A stretch of DNA of 64,000 nucleotides from Aerococcus agrisoli (GCF_003797145.1 NZ_RKMG01000001.1:1-64000); one strand, 5' to 3'. Counted from the first letter of the stretch, positions 48,235 to 57,633 are shown. Notes: generated by a model from the sequence alone, not told the origin. Numbers and translations: made by a program.

Positions 48235-49749
48235 ATGAAATACATCAAACAATTTAGCTTAGTTCTGATGACTTTGTTGGCAGTATTATTTACTGGCGGA
48301 ACAGGACAAGCACAAGCAAGTGAAACAAGCGCATCAGACGATGCAAGCGCAGCAAGTTCGACAAGCGTTGCAGGGGACGACGCCTTATACCAAGCTATTC
48401 AAGACCGTGGTGTTTTACGCGTTGGGACAAACTCAACATATGCACCATTTGAATTCTCTATCTTAGTAGATGGTGAAAACCAAGTCGTTGGGGTGGATAT
48501 GTTCCTAGCTGAGAAAATTGCTGACGATATGGGCGTTGACCTAGAAATCGTCGACATGGAATTCTCAAACTTATTAACGGCTTTAGATACAGGTCAAATC
48601 GATATCGTACTTGCAGGTATGACGGCAACTGAAGAACGTGCCAAATCAGTAGATTTCTCTGATATCTACCAAGTATCTGGCCAATCATTTGTAATCCAAG
48701 AAAGCAAAGCAACTGATATCCAAGATGATACCTACTTCAAAGAAGGCGGAAAAATTTCCGTAGGTGAAGGAACTACCCAACAAATTCTTGTAGGTGACTA
48801 CTATCCAAACGCAGAAGTGCAAGTCATGCGTACGACAACGGATTCAATTTCTGCCTTAAATTCAGACTTAGTTGACGGTGTGTTACTGGACGAGGATGTA
48901 GCGGGTGCCTATGCCGCTGAAAACCCCAACCTAACTGTTATCGAAGCGGATTTACCAATCCAAGATCCAGGTAAAGCTGCAGCCTTACCAAAAAATCAAC
49001 CGACCTTATTAGCAGCGGTGAATGCATCAATTACCGAAGTGAAAGACCAAGGCTTAATGGATAAATACTTAGAAGATTCATATGCCTTGATTGCAGCGAA
49101 CAAACAATCCACTTGGGCAGCCTATGCACCATACTTCATTGACGGTGTGAAAACGACCTTAATCATTTCCGCAACAGCCATCTTCTTCGGTTTAATCCTT
49201 GGTGTGGCGCTTGCCTTAATGCGTCTATCAGGTGTCAAAGTGATTGACTGGTTGGCACAAGCTTACATTGAAATCGTTCGTGGTACACCATTAATGGTTC
49301 AAGTATTATTCATTTACTTAGGTTTCGCCGGTATCTTTGGTTGGTCGACAATGACTTCAGGTCTAGTAGCCGTATCCTTAAACTCTGGTGCCTACATCGC
49401 CGAAATCATCCGTGGTGGTATCAATTCAGTTGACAAAGGCCAAGCCGAAGCCGCGCGTTCATTAGGTTTAGGCTACTGGGTAACCATGCGTAAAGTTATT
49501 TTCCCACAATCCTTACGCTCAATCTGGCCATCATTAGGGAACGAATTCGTATCCCTAATCAAAGAATCATCAATCGTTTCAACCATCGGTGTCGCGGAAT
49601 TAACCTTCCAAACCCGTAACGTATCAACGATTACCTTCAACGGCATCATCCCATTGATCATCTCAATGGCCATTTACTTCATCTTGACCTTCACATTAAC
49701 CAAACTATTGAACGTCTATGAACGCCGTATGAACGAAAAATATAACTAA
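48235..49749 (+). CDS. Amino acid ABC transporter, substrate-binding protein fused to permease (paralogue)
   Basis: 504 aa with the same plan as the protein at 43277: signal peptide (about 1-27), Ser/Ala-rich linker, binding domain (about 55-285; LRVGTNSTYAPFEF, GVDMFLAEKIADDMG), permease domain with the EAA loop (DKGQAEAARSLGLGYWVTM). Its own T-box leader and terminator make it a single-gene unit. No ATPase gene is near. Codon use is richer in C-ending codons than its paralogue. Probably arginine or a related amino acid. Confidence 0.9.
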   Translation: MKYIKQFSLVLMTLLAVLFTGGTGQAQASETSASDDASAASSTSVAGDDALYQAIQDRGVLRVGTNSTYAPFEFSILVDGENQVVGVDMFLAEKIADDMGVDLEIVDMEFSNLLTALDTGQIDIVLAGMTATEERAKSVDFSDIYQVSGQSFVIQESKATDIQDDTYFKEGGKISVGEGTTQQILVGDYYPNAEVQVMRTTTDSISALNSDLVDGVLLDEDVAGAYAAENPNLTVIEADLPIQDPGKAAALPKNQPTLLAAVNASITEVKDQGLMDKYLEDSYALIAANKQSTWAAYAPYFIDGVKTTLIISATAIFFGLILGVALALMRLSGVKVIDWLAQAYIEIVRGTPLMVQVLFIYLGFAGIFGWSTMTSGLVAVSLNSGAYIAEIIRGGINSVDKGQAEAARSLGLGYWVTMRKVIFPQSLRSIWPSLGNEFVSLIKESSIVSTIGVAELTFQTRNVSTITFNGIIPLIISMAIYFILTFTLTKLLNVYERRMNEKYN

Positions 49750-49757
49750 ACTTAACC

Positions 49758-49788
49758 AAGAGGCCGGACCTGTTCCGGTCTTTTTTGT
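49758..49788 (+). terminator. Terminator of the second transporter gene
   Basis: GGCCGGA/TCCGGTC stem followed by six T residues. The region to 50005 holds no other recognisable element. Confidence 0.88.
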
Positions 49789-50005
49789 CTTTTGGGAAAA
49801 GGACGGGACTCAATTTGCATAGCGCTACTAGGAGTAGGCAGACACCGTGTTCAAAACCCTGCTCAGTCTGGTCAACCGCTAGCTGTTACAGTCATGTTAC
49901 GAGCGTATGTCTAATATAAAATTTTTGTGATAAAGCACAACACAAACCTTTTTTTTCAAAAAATCATGCTAATCTTAAGATATAAAGAAAAGGGAGGGCG
50001 AGATA

Positions 50006-51475
50006 ATGATGCAAAGGTTTATGGGTAGAAACCGAAACTATGCCATTTTGTTAATTGTGCTCGTTTTATGTGCGATTTTCATCATTATTCGTAGTTTTAC
50101 CAACAGTAGCCGAATGTCAGCGGAAGAACGTACCGTTGCGGTTGCTGCTTCAGTGAACGCACTCTATTATGATAATTCCTATACATTTTTAAAAGAAGAT
50201 ATTACACAAGATGAAATTGAAGCGGTTAGCGATGATGTGGCCGACTTAACTGAAAATGATGATAAAGATATCATCGAAGAACGTTTAGCATCTGTGCAAA
50301 GACGTTTTGATATGCAAAATCAAGTGAACGCCTTGTTTGAGGCAGATGATGAACAAGCGGTCATCAACGGCGCTACCATTAAAGAATTTGTGGTGGTTGA
50401 AGATGATATTACGCTTGATATGATTGACTTTTTAAAAGATGATTACGCCAATGAATTAAGTAATTTGGACGATGGTTTCTATGCGACGACTGACGCCTTG
50501 ATGGACGAAGCAGCGCAACAAGTGGCCTTGTTCGATAGTTACGAGGATGCCATTGCGGATATTCAAGCAGATGACCAATTGACCTATGATGATTTAGCTG
50601 GTCACTTGGAACAGATGGTGACCGATGTCAATGAGATTGAAAATCCATACGTGCAAAGCAAATTATTATTGATGATTGCGGCCATGGATGAGGAAACAAC
50701 CGAAAGTATTTTCCAACGGTTGGTGAAAAAAGCAGAAGACGCCAACGCGACGGCCTCTGAATTAGCACGAATTCGTGAAGAAGGGCAAGCAGCGCTTGCT
50801 TTATCAGCAGAACGTTGCCAAGACTTGCGTGATAAGGGAGAACAAATCCTAGCAAGTAAGGCAGCTACATCAACCTTAACCTTGCGTGTTCAAAAGGATA
50901 AACCATCATTTGATGTCGATACGAATGTGGCAAGCAATATTCTTGGAGGCCGAAATATTGCAAGTGCGCGTTCATATCAAACGAGTGGACGTACAAGTAG
51001 TTCAAGTGCCAACCTACCATCTTCTAGTGTGGCTGTAGATACACCAAGTTCAAGTAGTGCTGAGACGAGTACGGATGTCTTGAGCGAGGTGGATAGCTCT
51101 AGTGCTGAAACCATTAGTGAACCAGCAGCATCGATTAGTTCGGACGTTATGGCAAGCATACCAAGTACTAGTAGTGATACAAGTGTTGATACGGGCGTTA
51201 TCCCATCAAGCTCTGATTCAGCGGGTATCAGTACATCCTCAAGTTCAAGTGTGGCAAGTTCGTCAAGTGAGTCCAGAGACGATTCATCTATCGATGATCC
51301 GTCCTCAACTAGTGCTTCTGTAACGGATCCTAGTCAAATGAGTTCCGAATCTTCAACGAGTGATTCAGTGATTGAAAATAGTAGTTCCGCTAGTGTTTCA
51401 ACTGACCAACCTCAAAGTTCAATTGAAGAAAGTTTACCGTCGAGTTCGGAAATTCCGATAGCTACACCACAGTAA
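50006..51475 (+). CDS. Membrane-anchored protein with Ser-rich C-terminal tail, unknown function
   Basis: 489 aa; not recognised. A single N-terminal membrane helix (about 13-30) suggests a cytosolic N-terminus and an outside body. Residues about 38-300 are acidic and helical. From about 325 to the end the sequence is low-complexity, mostly Ser with Thr, Asp and Pro, resembling stretches that are glycosylated or act as wall-spanning stalks in Gram-positive proteins. There is no LPXTG sorting signal. GGGAGGG precedes ATG 50006. The next gene is a priming sugar transferase, 170 bp on, after a terminator. Confidence 0.75.
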   Translation: MMQRFMGRNRNYAILLIVLVLCAIFIIIRSFTNSSRMSAEERTVAVAASVNALYYDNSYTFLKEDITQDEIEAVSDDVADLTENDDKDIIEERLASVQRRFDMQNQVNALFEADDEQAVINGATIKEFVVVEDDITLDMIDFLKDDYANELSNLDDGFYATTDALMDEAAQQVALFDSYEDAIADIQADDQLTYDDLAGHLEQMVTDVNEIENPYVQSKLLLMIAAMDEETTESIFQRLVKKAEDANATASELARIREEGQAALALSAERCQDLRDKGEQILASKAATSTLTLRVQKDKPSFDVDTNVASNILGGRNIASARSYQTSGRTSSSSANLPSSSVAVDTPSSSSAETSTDVLSEVDSSSAETISEPAASISSDVMASIPSTSSDTSVDTGVIPSSSDSAGISTSSSSSVASSSSESRDDSSIDDPSSTSASVTDPSQMSSESSTSDSVIENSSSASVSTDQPQSSIEESLPSSSEIPIATPQ

Positions 51476-51494
51476 AATACAAACAATTTGATAG

Positions 51495-51532
51495 AGAGTT
51501 GTAACCAAACAGGGTTTCAGCTCTTTTTTTGT
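51495..51532 (+). terminator. Terminator of the Ser-rich protein gene
   Basis: AGAGTTGTAACC/GGGTTTCAGCTCT imperfect stem followed by seven T residues. Confidence 0.8.
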
Positions 51533-51657
51533 ACAAAAAGGTCGGATTTAATAGTTTTTTAAAGAGAAATAGGGAATTATCAAGTCACGATATGGTAAAA
51601 TGTATTGGATTATAGATATCTTTACTATAAGTAAATAGAAATGAAATGGGTGAAAAA

Positions 51658-53052
51658 ATGCAAAAAAACGGAGAATGGACCAACTGGTACCGCGTTGTTA
51701 TCGTGGCCACAGAAGCGTTAATACTGTTCCTTTCCTATATTGTTTCATTCTTTTTGCGATACGGTCGATATGTACCTTTGAAAAACTTTGAAGCCTTTCA
51801 AGGCGCCATCGGATGGATTTTGATGATATTTATCTTCATCAATATTTTATTCGGTGTGTATATTCTTTACGATAAAACCAAAGGTGACCTTTTCTTCATT
51901 ACAATTATTAGCCAAGCGATTTTAGCTGTCGTTGCGATGGTCTTAAGTTTCGCCGGTCGTTGGTTGGCCTTTCCAAGATCAGTTGTCTTAATTGATTTTG
52001 TGGTCAGCGTAGTCATGCTTTATATTTTTAGAGCCTTAGTGTTTGATATTTATCGACGCTACGCATCAACGAAACGTGTCATGATTGTAGGGACTGAGGA
52101 TGCTGTTTTCCCAGCAATATATAATTTCAAAAATTCGAAAAGTACGCGTCACATCGTTACGCACGTAGTCTTGGAAGATTACTATCGTAACGTGAAGAGT
52201 CGCCTTGATGAATATGACATTGTATACCTTGCATCGCAAATTGATGAAACGGAAAAACTGAAAATTTACGATTTATTAATGCGTGCCAACAAAAAATTAT
52301 TCTTGAATTCTAAGTTTGAAAACTTAGTCATGGTGAATCCAAATATCATGAACTTCGAAGATGAATCTATCATCGAAACGTCTGATTTTGCGATTCCAGC
52401 CGATCAAGCCATCATCAAACGAGGCATAGATATTATCATGGCCCTTGTTGGTTTAGTCTTAGCGTCACCAATCATGTTGATTACGGCGATTTTGATTAAA
52501 CTAACGTCAAAAGGTCCAGTATTCTACCGCCAAGTACGTATTACTAAGGGTGGCGAGGAATTTGATATCTTGAAATTCCGTTCAATGACTACGGATGCTG
52601 AAGTAAAATCAGGTCCAATGATTGCAACGAAAAATGATGCCCGTGTAACAACAATTGGTAAGTACATTCGTGCTTTACGTATCGATGAATTACCACAATT
52701 GTTAAATGTATTACGCGGTGACATGTCGATGATTGGTCCTCGACCTGAACGACCTTTCTTCGTGAATCAATTCCAAGAAGAAAACCCGCATTACTACCTA
52801 CGCCACAATGTGCAAGCTGGTATTACCGGTTACGCACAGGTTTACGGTAAATATGCGACTGACTTCAACTCTAAATTGAACTTTGATTTGATTTATATCA
52901 AACAATACTCAATCATTTTAGACTTCAAGATCTTGCTACAAACCATCAAGATTCTATTTGATAAGGTATCTTCTTCAGGTATTGATGAAGATGAAAAACC
53001 AACTGTAACAAGAGAAGAAGCACGTGAAATGAATATTGAAGTAATTGGCTAA
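51658..53052 (+). CDS. Priming sugar-phosphate transferase (polyprenyl-phosphate glycosyl-1-phosphate transferase)
   Basis: 464 aa. Four to five N-terminal membrane helices (about 10-130), a nucleotide-binding-like middle part (VMIVGTED near 143), another membrane segment (about 255-280) and the catalytic PGT domain with KFRSMTTDA, RIDELPQLLNVLRGDMSMIGPRPE and NVQAGITGYAQVYGKY. The family loads the first sugar-phosphate onto undecaprenyl phosphate for capsule, exopolysaccharide or glycoprotein glycans. It stands alone, without a polysaccharide cluster. ATG 51658 is preferred (GGGTG upstream); 51646 is possible. Confidence 0.88.
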   Translation: MQKNGEWTNWYRVVIVATEALILFLSYIVSFFLRYGRYVPLKNFEAFQGAIGWILMIFIFINILFGVYILYDKTKGDLFFITIISQAILAVVAMVLSFAGRWLAFPRSVVLIDFVVSVVMLYIFRALVFDIYRRYASTKRVMIVGTEDAVFPAIYNFKNSKSTRHIVTHVVLEDYYRNVKSRLDEYDIVYLASQIDETEKLKIYDLLMRANKKLFLNSKFENLVMVNPNIMNFEDESIIETSDFAIPADQAIIKRGIDIIMALVGLVLASPIMLITAILIKLTSKGPVFYRQVRITKGGEEFDILKFRSMTTDAEVKSGPMIATKNDARVTTIGKYIRALRIDELPQLLNVLRGDMSMIGPRPERPFFVNQFQEENPHYYLRHNVQAGITGYAQVYGKYATDFNSKLNFDLIYIKQYSIILDFKILLQTIKILFDKVSSSGIDEDEKPTVTREEAREMNIEVIG

Positions 53053-53056
53053 AAGA

Positions 53057-53092
53057 AAACAGCTACGATGCAAATCGTGGCTGTTTTTTGTT
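53057..53092 (+). terminator. Terminator of the sugar transferase gene
   Basis: AACAGCTACGAT/ATCGTGGCTGTT stem, then T residues. Confidence 0.9.
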
Positions 53093-53108
53093 GGTTCAAA
53101 TGTCGGCC

Positions 53109-53595
53109 CTCACATCCTAAAGTTGAGTTCTGAAAAGCTGACCCTTGCCCACTTCAGAATAATTTGCGTCCCACTGTGTGTGCCACGGCATTATTCTTCC
53201 AGTGGTTAGGGTCAAAGCGCTTTTCCTCACATCCTATAAAGTTGAGTTCGCTTGGACTGACTGGTCTCCACTTCGGAAATATTTGCAGCAAGTTACACTT
53301 GCTACTGCATATGACCTCCAGTGCTACCAGTCAAAACGTCCGCGCTCACATCCTATAAAGTTGAGTTCGCTTGGACTGACTGGTCTCCACTTCGGAAATA
53401 TTTGCAGCAAGTTACACTTGCTACTGCATATGACCTCCAGTGCTACCAGTCAAAACGTCCGCGCTCACATCCTATAAAGTTGAGTTCCAATAAGCAGACC
53501 CGACTCCACTTCAGACTATATTGCGCCACACTGCGTGTGTCACTGCTATAGTCTTCCAGTGTTCGGGTCTAAACGCGTATTGTCACATCCTATAA
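53109..53595 (+). repeat. Family A hairpin repeat, four tandem copies
   Basis: Units of about 120 bp, each starting CACATCCTATAAAGTTGAG. Copies 2 and 3 (from about 53230 and 53350) are nearly identical, arms GACTGGT/ACCAGTC. Copy 1 has GACCCT/AGGGTC with AGAATAAT/ATTATTCT; copy 4 has GACCCGA/TCGGGTC with AGACTATA/TATAGTCT. Small open frames across it are repeats of one another, not genes. It lies between two terminator/promoter boundaries. Confidence 0.85.
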
Positions 53596-53675
53596 AATGG
53601 CTCATGGTAACAAGATTAATGCCTTTAGTGGTATAATAGGATGTATCAAATCACTATTTGGAGGAAAAATAAATA

Positions 53676-55178
53676 ATGAAGACAACCATCAATGATAGTT
53701 TAGCACTTCACACAGATTTATACGAAATCAATATGATGAAAACTTATTGGGACGCAGGCAAAGCTGACCAACAAGCGGTTTTTGAAGTGTATTTCCGTAA
53801 TAATCCCTTTGACAGTGGCTATGCCATCTTTGCAGGTCTAGAACGTGTCATTCAATATGTTCAAGGGTTGAAATTTACTGAAGATGACATCGATTATCTA
53901 CGTGAAACACAAAATTATCCTGAAGAATTCTTAGCTTATCTTGCTGACTACCATTTTGATGCAAGCATTCGCTCAATGGAAGAAGGGGAAATTGTTTTCA
54001 ATAACGAACCTATTATGCAAATCAAAGGTTCATTAGCTGACTGTACACTTGTTGAGACAGCTATTTTGAACATCATTAACTACCAAACATTAATTGCAAC
54101 CAAAGCATCACGTATCCGTAACGTAGCTGGCGACGACAATTTAGCCGAATTCGGTGCTCGTCGTGCCCAAGAAATGGATGCTGCTATTTGGGGTGCTCGT
54201 GCAGCTTATATTGGTGGTTTCAACTCAACATCAAACGTTCGCGCTGGTAAATTATTTAATATTCCAATTTCAGGTACGCATGCCCATGCAATGGTGCAAG
54301 CATACCAAAATGACTACGAAGCTTTCAAAGCTTACGCAGCTTCACACGAAAAGTGTACTTTCTTGGTAGACACTTACGATACACTTCGTTCAGGTGTGCC
54401 AAACGCTATTCGTGTAGCCAATGAAATGGAAGACAAATCCCGTTTCGTCGGCGTTCGTATTGACTCAGGTGACATCTCTTACCTATCAACTCGTATCCGT
54501 AAAATGCTAGATGACGCCGGTTATCCGGATGCTATCATCGTTGCTTCAAACGATTTAGATGAAAAAACAATTCTAAACCTTAAGATGCAAGGCGCTAAGG
54601 TAGATGCATGGGGTGTTGGTACACAACTAATCACCGCTTTCGATCAACCTGCTTTGGGTGCAGTTTACAAACTTTGCTGTATCGAAGATGCCTCAGGCGA
54701 ATTAGTACCAACAATGAAACTTTCTTCATCTCCTGATAAAATGACAACGCCTGGTGAAAAACAAATTTGGCGTATTACCCGTAAAAAAGACGGCAAGTCT
54801 GAAGGGGATTACGTCACTGGAATCAACGAAGATCCAACTCATGAAGAATCAATCTTCATGTTCCATCCAACATATACATACGTAAACAAGACAGTGCGTC
54901 ATTTCAATGCACGCCCATTATTACGAACAATCTTTGATAAGGGTGAATTAGTATATGATGTACCTGCAATTGACGACATCCGTGACTTCTCACGTGAACA
55001 TTTAGATGCACTTTGGGAAGAATACCGTCGTATGCTAAATCCAGAGCCATACCCAGTTGACCTTTCTCAACAATTGTATGACTTGAAGATGAATAGTATT
55101 GCTGAAATTCGTCAACGTGTTGCGGAAGACTGTAAAACTTTTGACTTGGACGAAGATTTAAACTTGAACTTCAAGTAA
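53676..55178 (+). CDS. pncB: Nicotinate phosphoribosyltransferase
   Basis: 500 aa, cytoplasmic. Makes nicotinate mononucleotide from nicotinate and PRPP in NAD salvage. Characteristic blocks are LHTDLYEINM (12-21), EFGARRAQEMDAAIWGARAA (about 150), SGTHAHAMVQ (about 206, with the active-site His) and RIDSGDISYLS near 264. A TATAAT lies at 53632-53637. The nadE gene follows after 46 bp, so the two NAD salvage steps are coupled. Confidence 0.95.
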   Translation: MKTTINDSLALHTDLYEINMMKTYWDAGKADQQAVFEVYFRNNPFDSGYAIFAGLERVIQYVQGLKFTEDDIDYLRETQNYPEEFLAYLADYHFDASIRSMEEGEIVFNNEPIMQIKGSLADCTLVETAILNIINYQTLIATKASRIRNVAGDDNLAEFGARRAQEMDAAIWGARAAYIGGFNSTSNVRAGKLFNIPISGTHAHAMVQAYQNDYEAFKAYAASHEKCTFLVDTYDTLRSGVPNAIRVANEMEDKSRFVGVRIDSGDISYLSTRIRKMLDDAGYPDAIIVASNDLDEKTILNLKMQGAKVDAWGVGTQLITAFDQPALGAVYKLCCIEDASGELVPTMKLSSSPDKMTTPGEKQIWRITRKKDGKSEGDYVTGINEDPTHEESIFMFHPTYTYVNKTVRHFNARPLLRTIFDKGELVYDVPAIDDIRDFSREHLDALWEEYRRMLNPEPYPVDLSQQLYDLKMNSIAEIRQRVAEDCKTFDLDEDLNLNFK

Positions 55179-55224
55179 TCAAGGATTCATAACGAGCTAT
55201 ATTTACTAGAGAAGAGGAAAAAAC

Positions 55225-56055
55225 ATGCGTCCACTACAAGAACGTATTATTGAAGAATTAAAAGTAGCCCCAACAATCGACCCGGAAACAGAAATCCGTC
55301 GTACTGTTGATTTTCTAAAAGACTATTTAAAACAATATCCATTCTTGAAAAGCCTAGTCCTAGGTATTTCTGGTGGTCAAGATTCTACTTTAGCAGGTAC
55401 TTTGTGCCAAATCGCCATCAAAGAAATGCGTGAAGAAACTGGCGACCAAGACTACAAATTCATCGCCGTACGTTTACCATATGGCAACCAAGCCGATGAA
55501 CAAGATGCTATGGACGCAATTGCTTTCATGGAAGCTGACCAAACTGTACGTGTAAACATCAAACCTGGTGTGGACGCTACAGTAGCGGAACTCGCTGATG
55601 GTGGCGTAAATGTATCAGACTTCAACAAAGGCAACATTAAAGCCCGTCAACGTATGATCGTACAATATGCGATTGCCGGTGAAAACGCGGGTGTTGTTGT
55701 TGGTACAGACCATGCAGCTGAAGCAATCACTGGATTCTATACCAAATTTGGTGATGGTGCAGCCGATGTCACACCACTATGGCGATTAAACAAACGTCAA
55801 GGACGTCAAATCTTAACCTATCTAGAAGCACCTGAACATTTATATGTAAAAGTGCCAACAGCAGACTTGGAAGAAGACCGTCCAGGCCTTGCGGATGAAG
55901 TCGCACTTGGCGTAACCTACGAAGACATCGACGACTACTTAGAAGGCAAAGAAATCGCTACAGAAGCAGCCGAAAAGATTGAATCATGGTTCACCAAAAC
56001 AGAACACAAACGTGCCTTACCAATCACCGTTTACGACCAATGGTGGAGAAATTAG
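55225..56055 (+). CDS. nadE: NH3-dependent NAD synthetase
   Basis: 276 aa, cytoplasmic. Amidates nicotinate adenine dinucleotide to NAD with ammonia and ATP. The PP-loop [15 protein letters not shown] is at about 45-59; the later [19 protein letters not shown] and [15 protein letters not shown] are typical. The short form without a glutaminase domain uses free ammonia. It ends directly at an inverted family A array; the first good terminator is about 360 bp further on. Confidence 0.95.
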   Translation: MRPLQERIIEELKVAPTIDPETEIRRTVDFLKDYLKQYPFLKSLVLGISGGQDSTLAGTLCQIAIKEMREETGDQDYKFIAVRLPYGNQADEQDAMDAIAFMEADQTVRVNIKPGVDATVAELADGGVNVSDFNKGNIKARQRMIVQYAIAGENAGVVVGTDHAAEAITGFYTKFGDGAADVTPLWRLNKRQGRQILTYLEAPEHLYVKVPTADLEEDRPGLADEVALGVTYEDIDDYLEGKEIATEAAEKIESWFTKTEHKRALPITVYDQWWRN

Positions 56056-56416
56056 GATGTGAGGACCGACGCTTAGAAAGCCACCGGTGGAAGATTAGGG
56101 CAGGCGATGACGGTAGTCATCGACAATCTAATCTGAAGCGCAGGGCTTTCTGGAGGGCCGAACTCGACTTCAAAGGATGTGAGCGCGGGCGTTTAGACTG
56201 GTAGCACTGGAGGGAATATGCAGTAGCAAGCGCAGCTTGCTGCAAATATTTCCGAAGTGGAGACCAGGCTGCCCAAGCGAACTCAACTATAGGATGTAAG
56301 AAAAAGCGGTCAGCCCTCAACCAGGGGAAGAATAGTGCAGTGCCGCACGCAGTGTGGCGCAAACGATTCTGAAGTGGGCAGAGGGTTGCTTATTCGAACT
56401 CGACTTCATAGGATGT
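56056..56416 (-). repeat. Family A hairpin repeat, three tandem copies in reverse orientation
   Basis: AGGATGTGAG or AGGATGTAAG borders at about 56053, 56175, 56292 and 56411. Copy arms in + orientation: AGATTAG/CTAATCT; GACTGGT/ACCAGGC with GGAATAT/ATATTTCC; CCCTC/GAGGG with GAATAGT/CGATTC. The array starts right at the nadE stop codon. Confidence 0.85.
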
Positions 56417-56468
56417 GAGAAAAAGCGGTATTCTAGGGGTAATATCCCAGGAATACTGCTTTTTTTTG
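56416..56468 (+). terminator. Strong terminator beyond the family A array, probably of pncB-nadE
   Basis: AAAAAGCGGTATTC/GAATACTGCTTTTT with inner GGG/CCC and eight T residues. Confidence 0.85.
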
Positions 56469-56524
56469 TAGTGATTTAAAGTTGGTCATCGCTGACCAAG
56501 CAAAGCTATTCAAAAATATTATAA

Positions 56525-56550
56525 GGAAAGAGGGCTGAGGCCCTCTTTTC
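56525..56550. terminator. Second hairpin terminator
   Basis: AAAGAGGGC/GCCCTCTTT with a TGAG loop and flanking T residues. Between here and the SDR promoter there is an inverted pair TTGTATTTAT/ATAAATACAA (about 56579-56613) and nothing else I can name. Confidence 0.65.
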
Positions 56551-56698
56551 ATTTTGATTTATTTGCTAGTAGTTGTCATTGTATTTATCCAATTTTTAGC
56601 ATAAATACAATCGTGAATTTATTTTGGACGAAAACAAGTTAGTATGTGCAAAAAGTTCAAAGTCACCAGCAGATATTCAGTGAATATTTGAAATGCTA

Positions 56699-56745
56699 TT
56701 GAAAGAAGTGATGTGGGATGTATAATTCACTTGTGAAAAGGTTTA
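56699..56745 (+). promoter_or_regulatory. Promoter of the SDR gene with a palindrome
   Basis: -35 TTGAAA (56699-56704), 16 bp, -10 TATAAT (56721-56726). Right after it, ACTTGT...ACAAGT is an inverted pair, and TGAAAAGGTTTACA is one core base away from a cre. Confidence 0.55.
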
Positions 56746-56795
56746 CAAGTACCTTTATCAAATAATCAATAAAGGACAAGAAGGAGCGAAATTCA

Positions 56796-57584
56796 ATGGA
56801 AATTACATTAACAGATCAAACAGCAGTTATTTTTGGTGCAGGTCGTGGTATTGGGGAAGCAATGGCAACAGTTTTTGCTGACGCAGGCGCAACAGTATAT
56901 ATTGCTGACTTAATTGAAGAAAATAGTAAAGCATTAGCTGAAGAGCTAAAAGCTAAAGGCCACAAAGCTGTAGGTGTAAAATGTAATGTATCTAGCTATG
57001 ATGAAATTGATGCCGTTTTAGCACAAGCTGAAGAAGAAACTGGTCGTTTGGATATCATCATCAACAATGCGGGTATCGTTGGATTGGACTCATTCTTAGA
57101 AACTAGCCAAGAAGATATTCAAAAATTATTGAATGTAAACTTAATGGGTGCGAACAATGGGATGCAAGCTGGTATCAAACGTATGATGAAATACGATCAC
57201 GGTAAAATTATCAATACTGCATCATTTGCTGGTCGCCATGCGATGAAAGAAGGATTTGCACACTATGGTATGACTAAAGCGGCTGTTATCTACTTAACAC
57301 AAGCTGCTGCGTATGCAGGTGCAGACCACAATATCAACGTTAATGCTATTTGCCCAGGTATCATCCGTTCTCAAATGTGGGAAACAATTCTTGAAAGCTA
57401 TGAACAAGCTGGTCAAGATAAAGAAACAGCTTGGACTGAAAGTCTAAAACACTTCATTCCATTAAAACGTGGTGACCAAAAAGCTGAAGATATTGCTTAC
57501 ACTGCTTTATTCTTAGCATCACCATTAGCAGATCACATCACTGGTCAATCTATCAATGTTGACGGTGGGGCAGCAATGAACTAA
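56796..57584 (+). CDS. Short-chain dehydrogenase/reductase
   Basis: 262 aa, classical SDR. Cofactor motif FGAGRGIGEA (about 13-22), NNAGIVG (about 91), catalytic Ser in NTASFAG and Tyr-x-x-x-Lys in HYGMTKAA (about 159-166), C-terminal GQSINVDGGAAMN. Asp after the second strand (YIADL) favours NAD(H). Substrate unknown: members include acetoin/diacetyl reductases, 3-oxoacyl reductases and sugar-alcohol enzymes. Convergent with gntP. A good GAAGGAG ribosome site and biased codons suggest strong expression. Confidence 0.88.
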   Translation: MEITLTDQTAVIFGAGRGIGEAMATVFADAGATVYIADLIEENSKALAEELKAKGHKAVGVKCNVSSYDEIDAVLAQAEEETGRLDIIINNAGIVGLDSFLETSQEDIQKLLNVNLMGANNGMQAGIKRMMKYDHGKIINTASFAGRHAMKEGFAHYGMTKAAVIYLTQAAAYAGADHNINVNAICPGIIRSQMWETILESYEQAGQDKETAWTESLKHFIPLKRGDQKAEDIAYTALFLASPLADHITGQSINVDGGAAMN

Positions 57585-57594
57585 TCAGAATATC

Positions 57595-57633
57595 AAAAGG
57601 ACGTTGAAGTTTATGACTTCAGCGTCTTTTTTG
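57595..57633 (+). terminator. Terminator of the SDR gene
   Basis: GGACGTTGAAGT/ACTTCAGCGTCT stem, then T residues. Confidence 0.9.

Noticed and set aside
53230..53475. CRISPR-like or integron-like array reading of the family A tandem copies
   Set aside because: Units are ~120-bp hairpins without unique spacers; no cas or integrase gene is near, and the paired attC core layout does not fit.
53164..53551. Three overlapping small open frames with near-identical peptides
   Set aside because: They are translations of tandem family A hairpin units, repeated in different frames.
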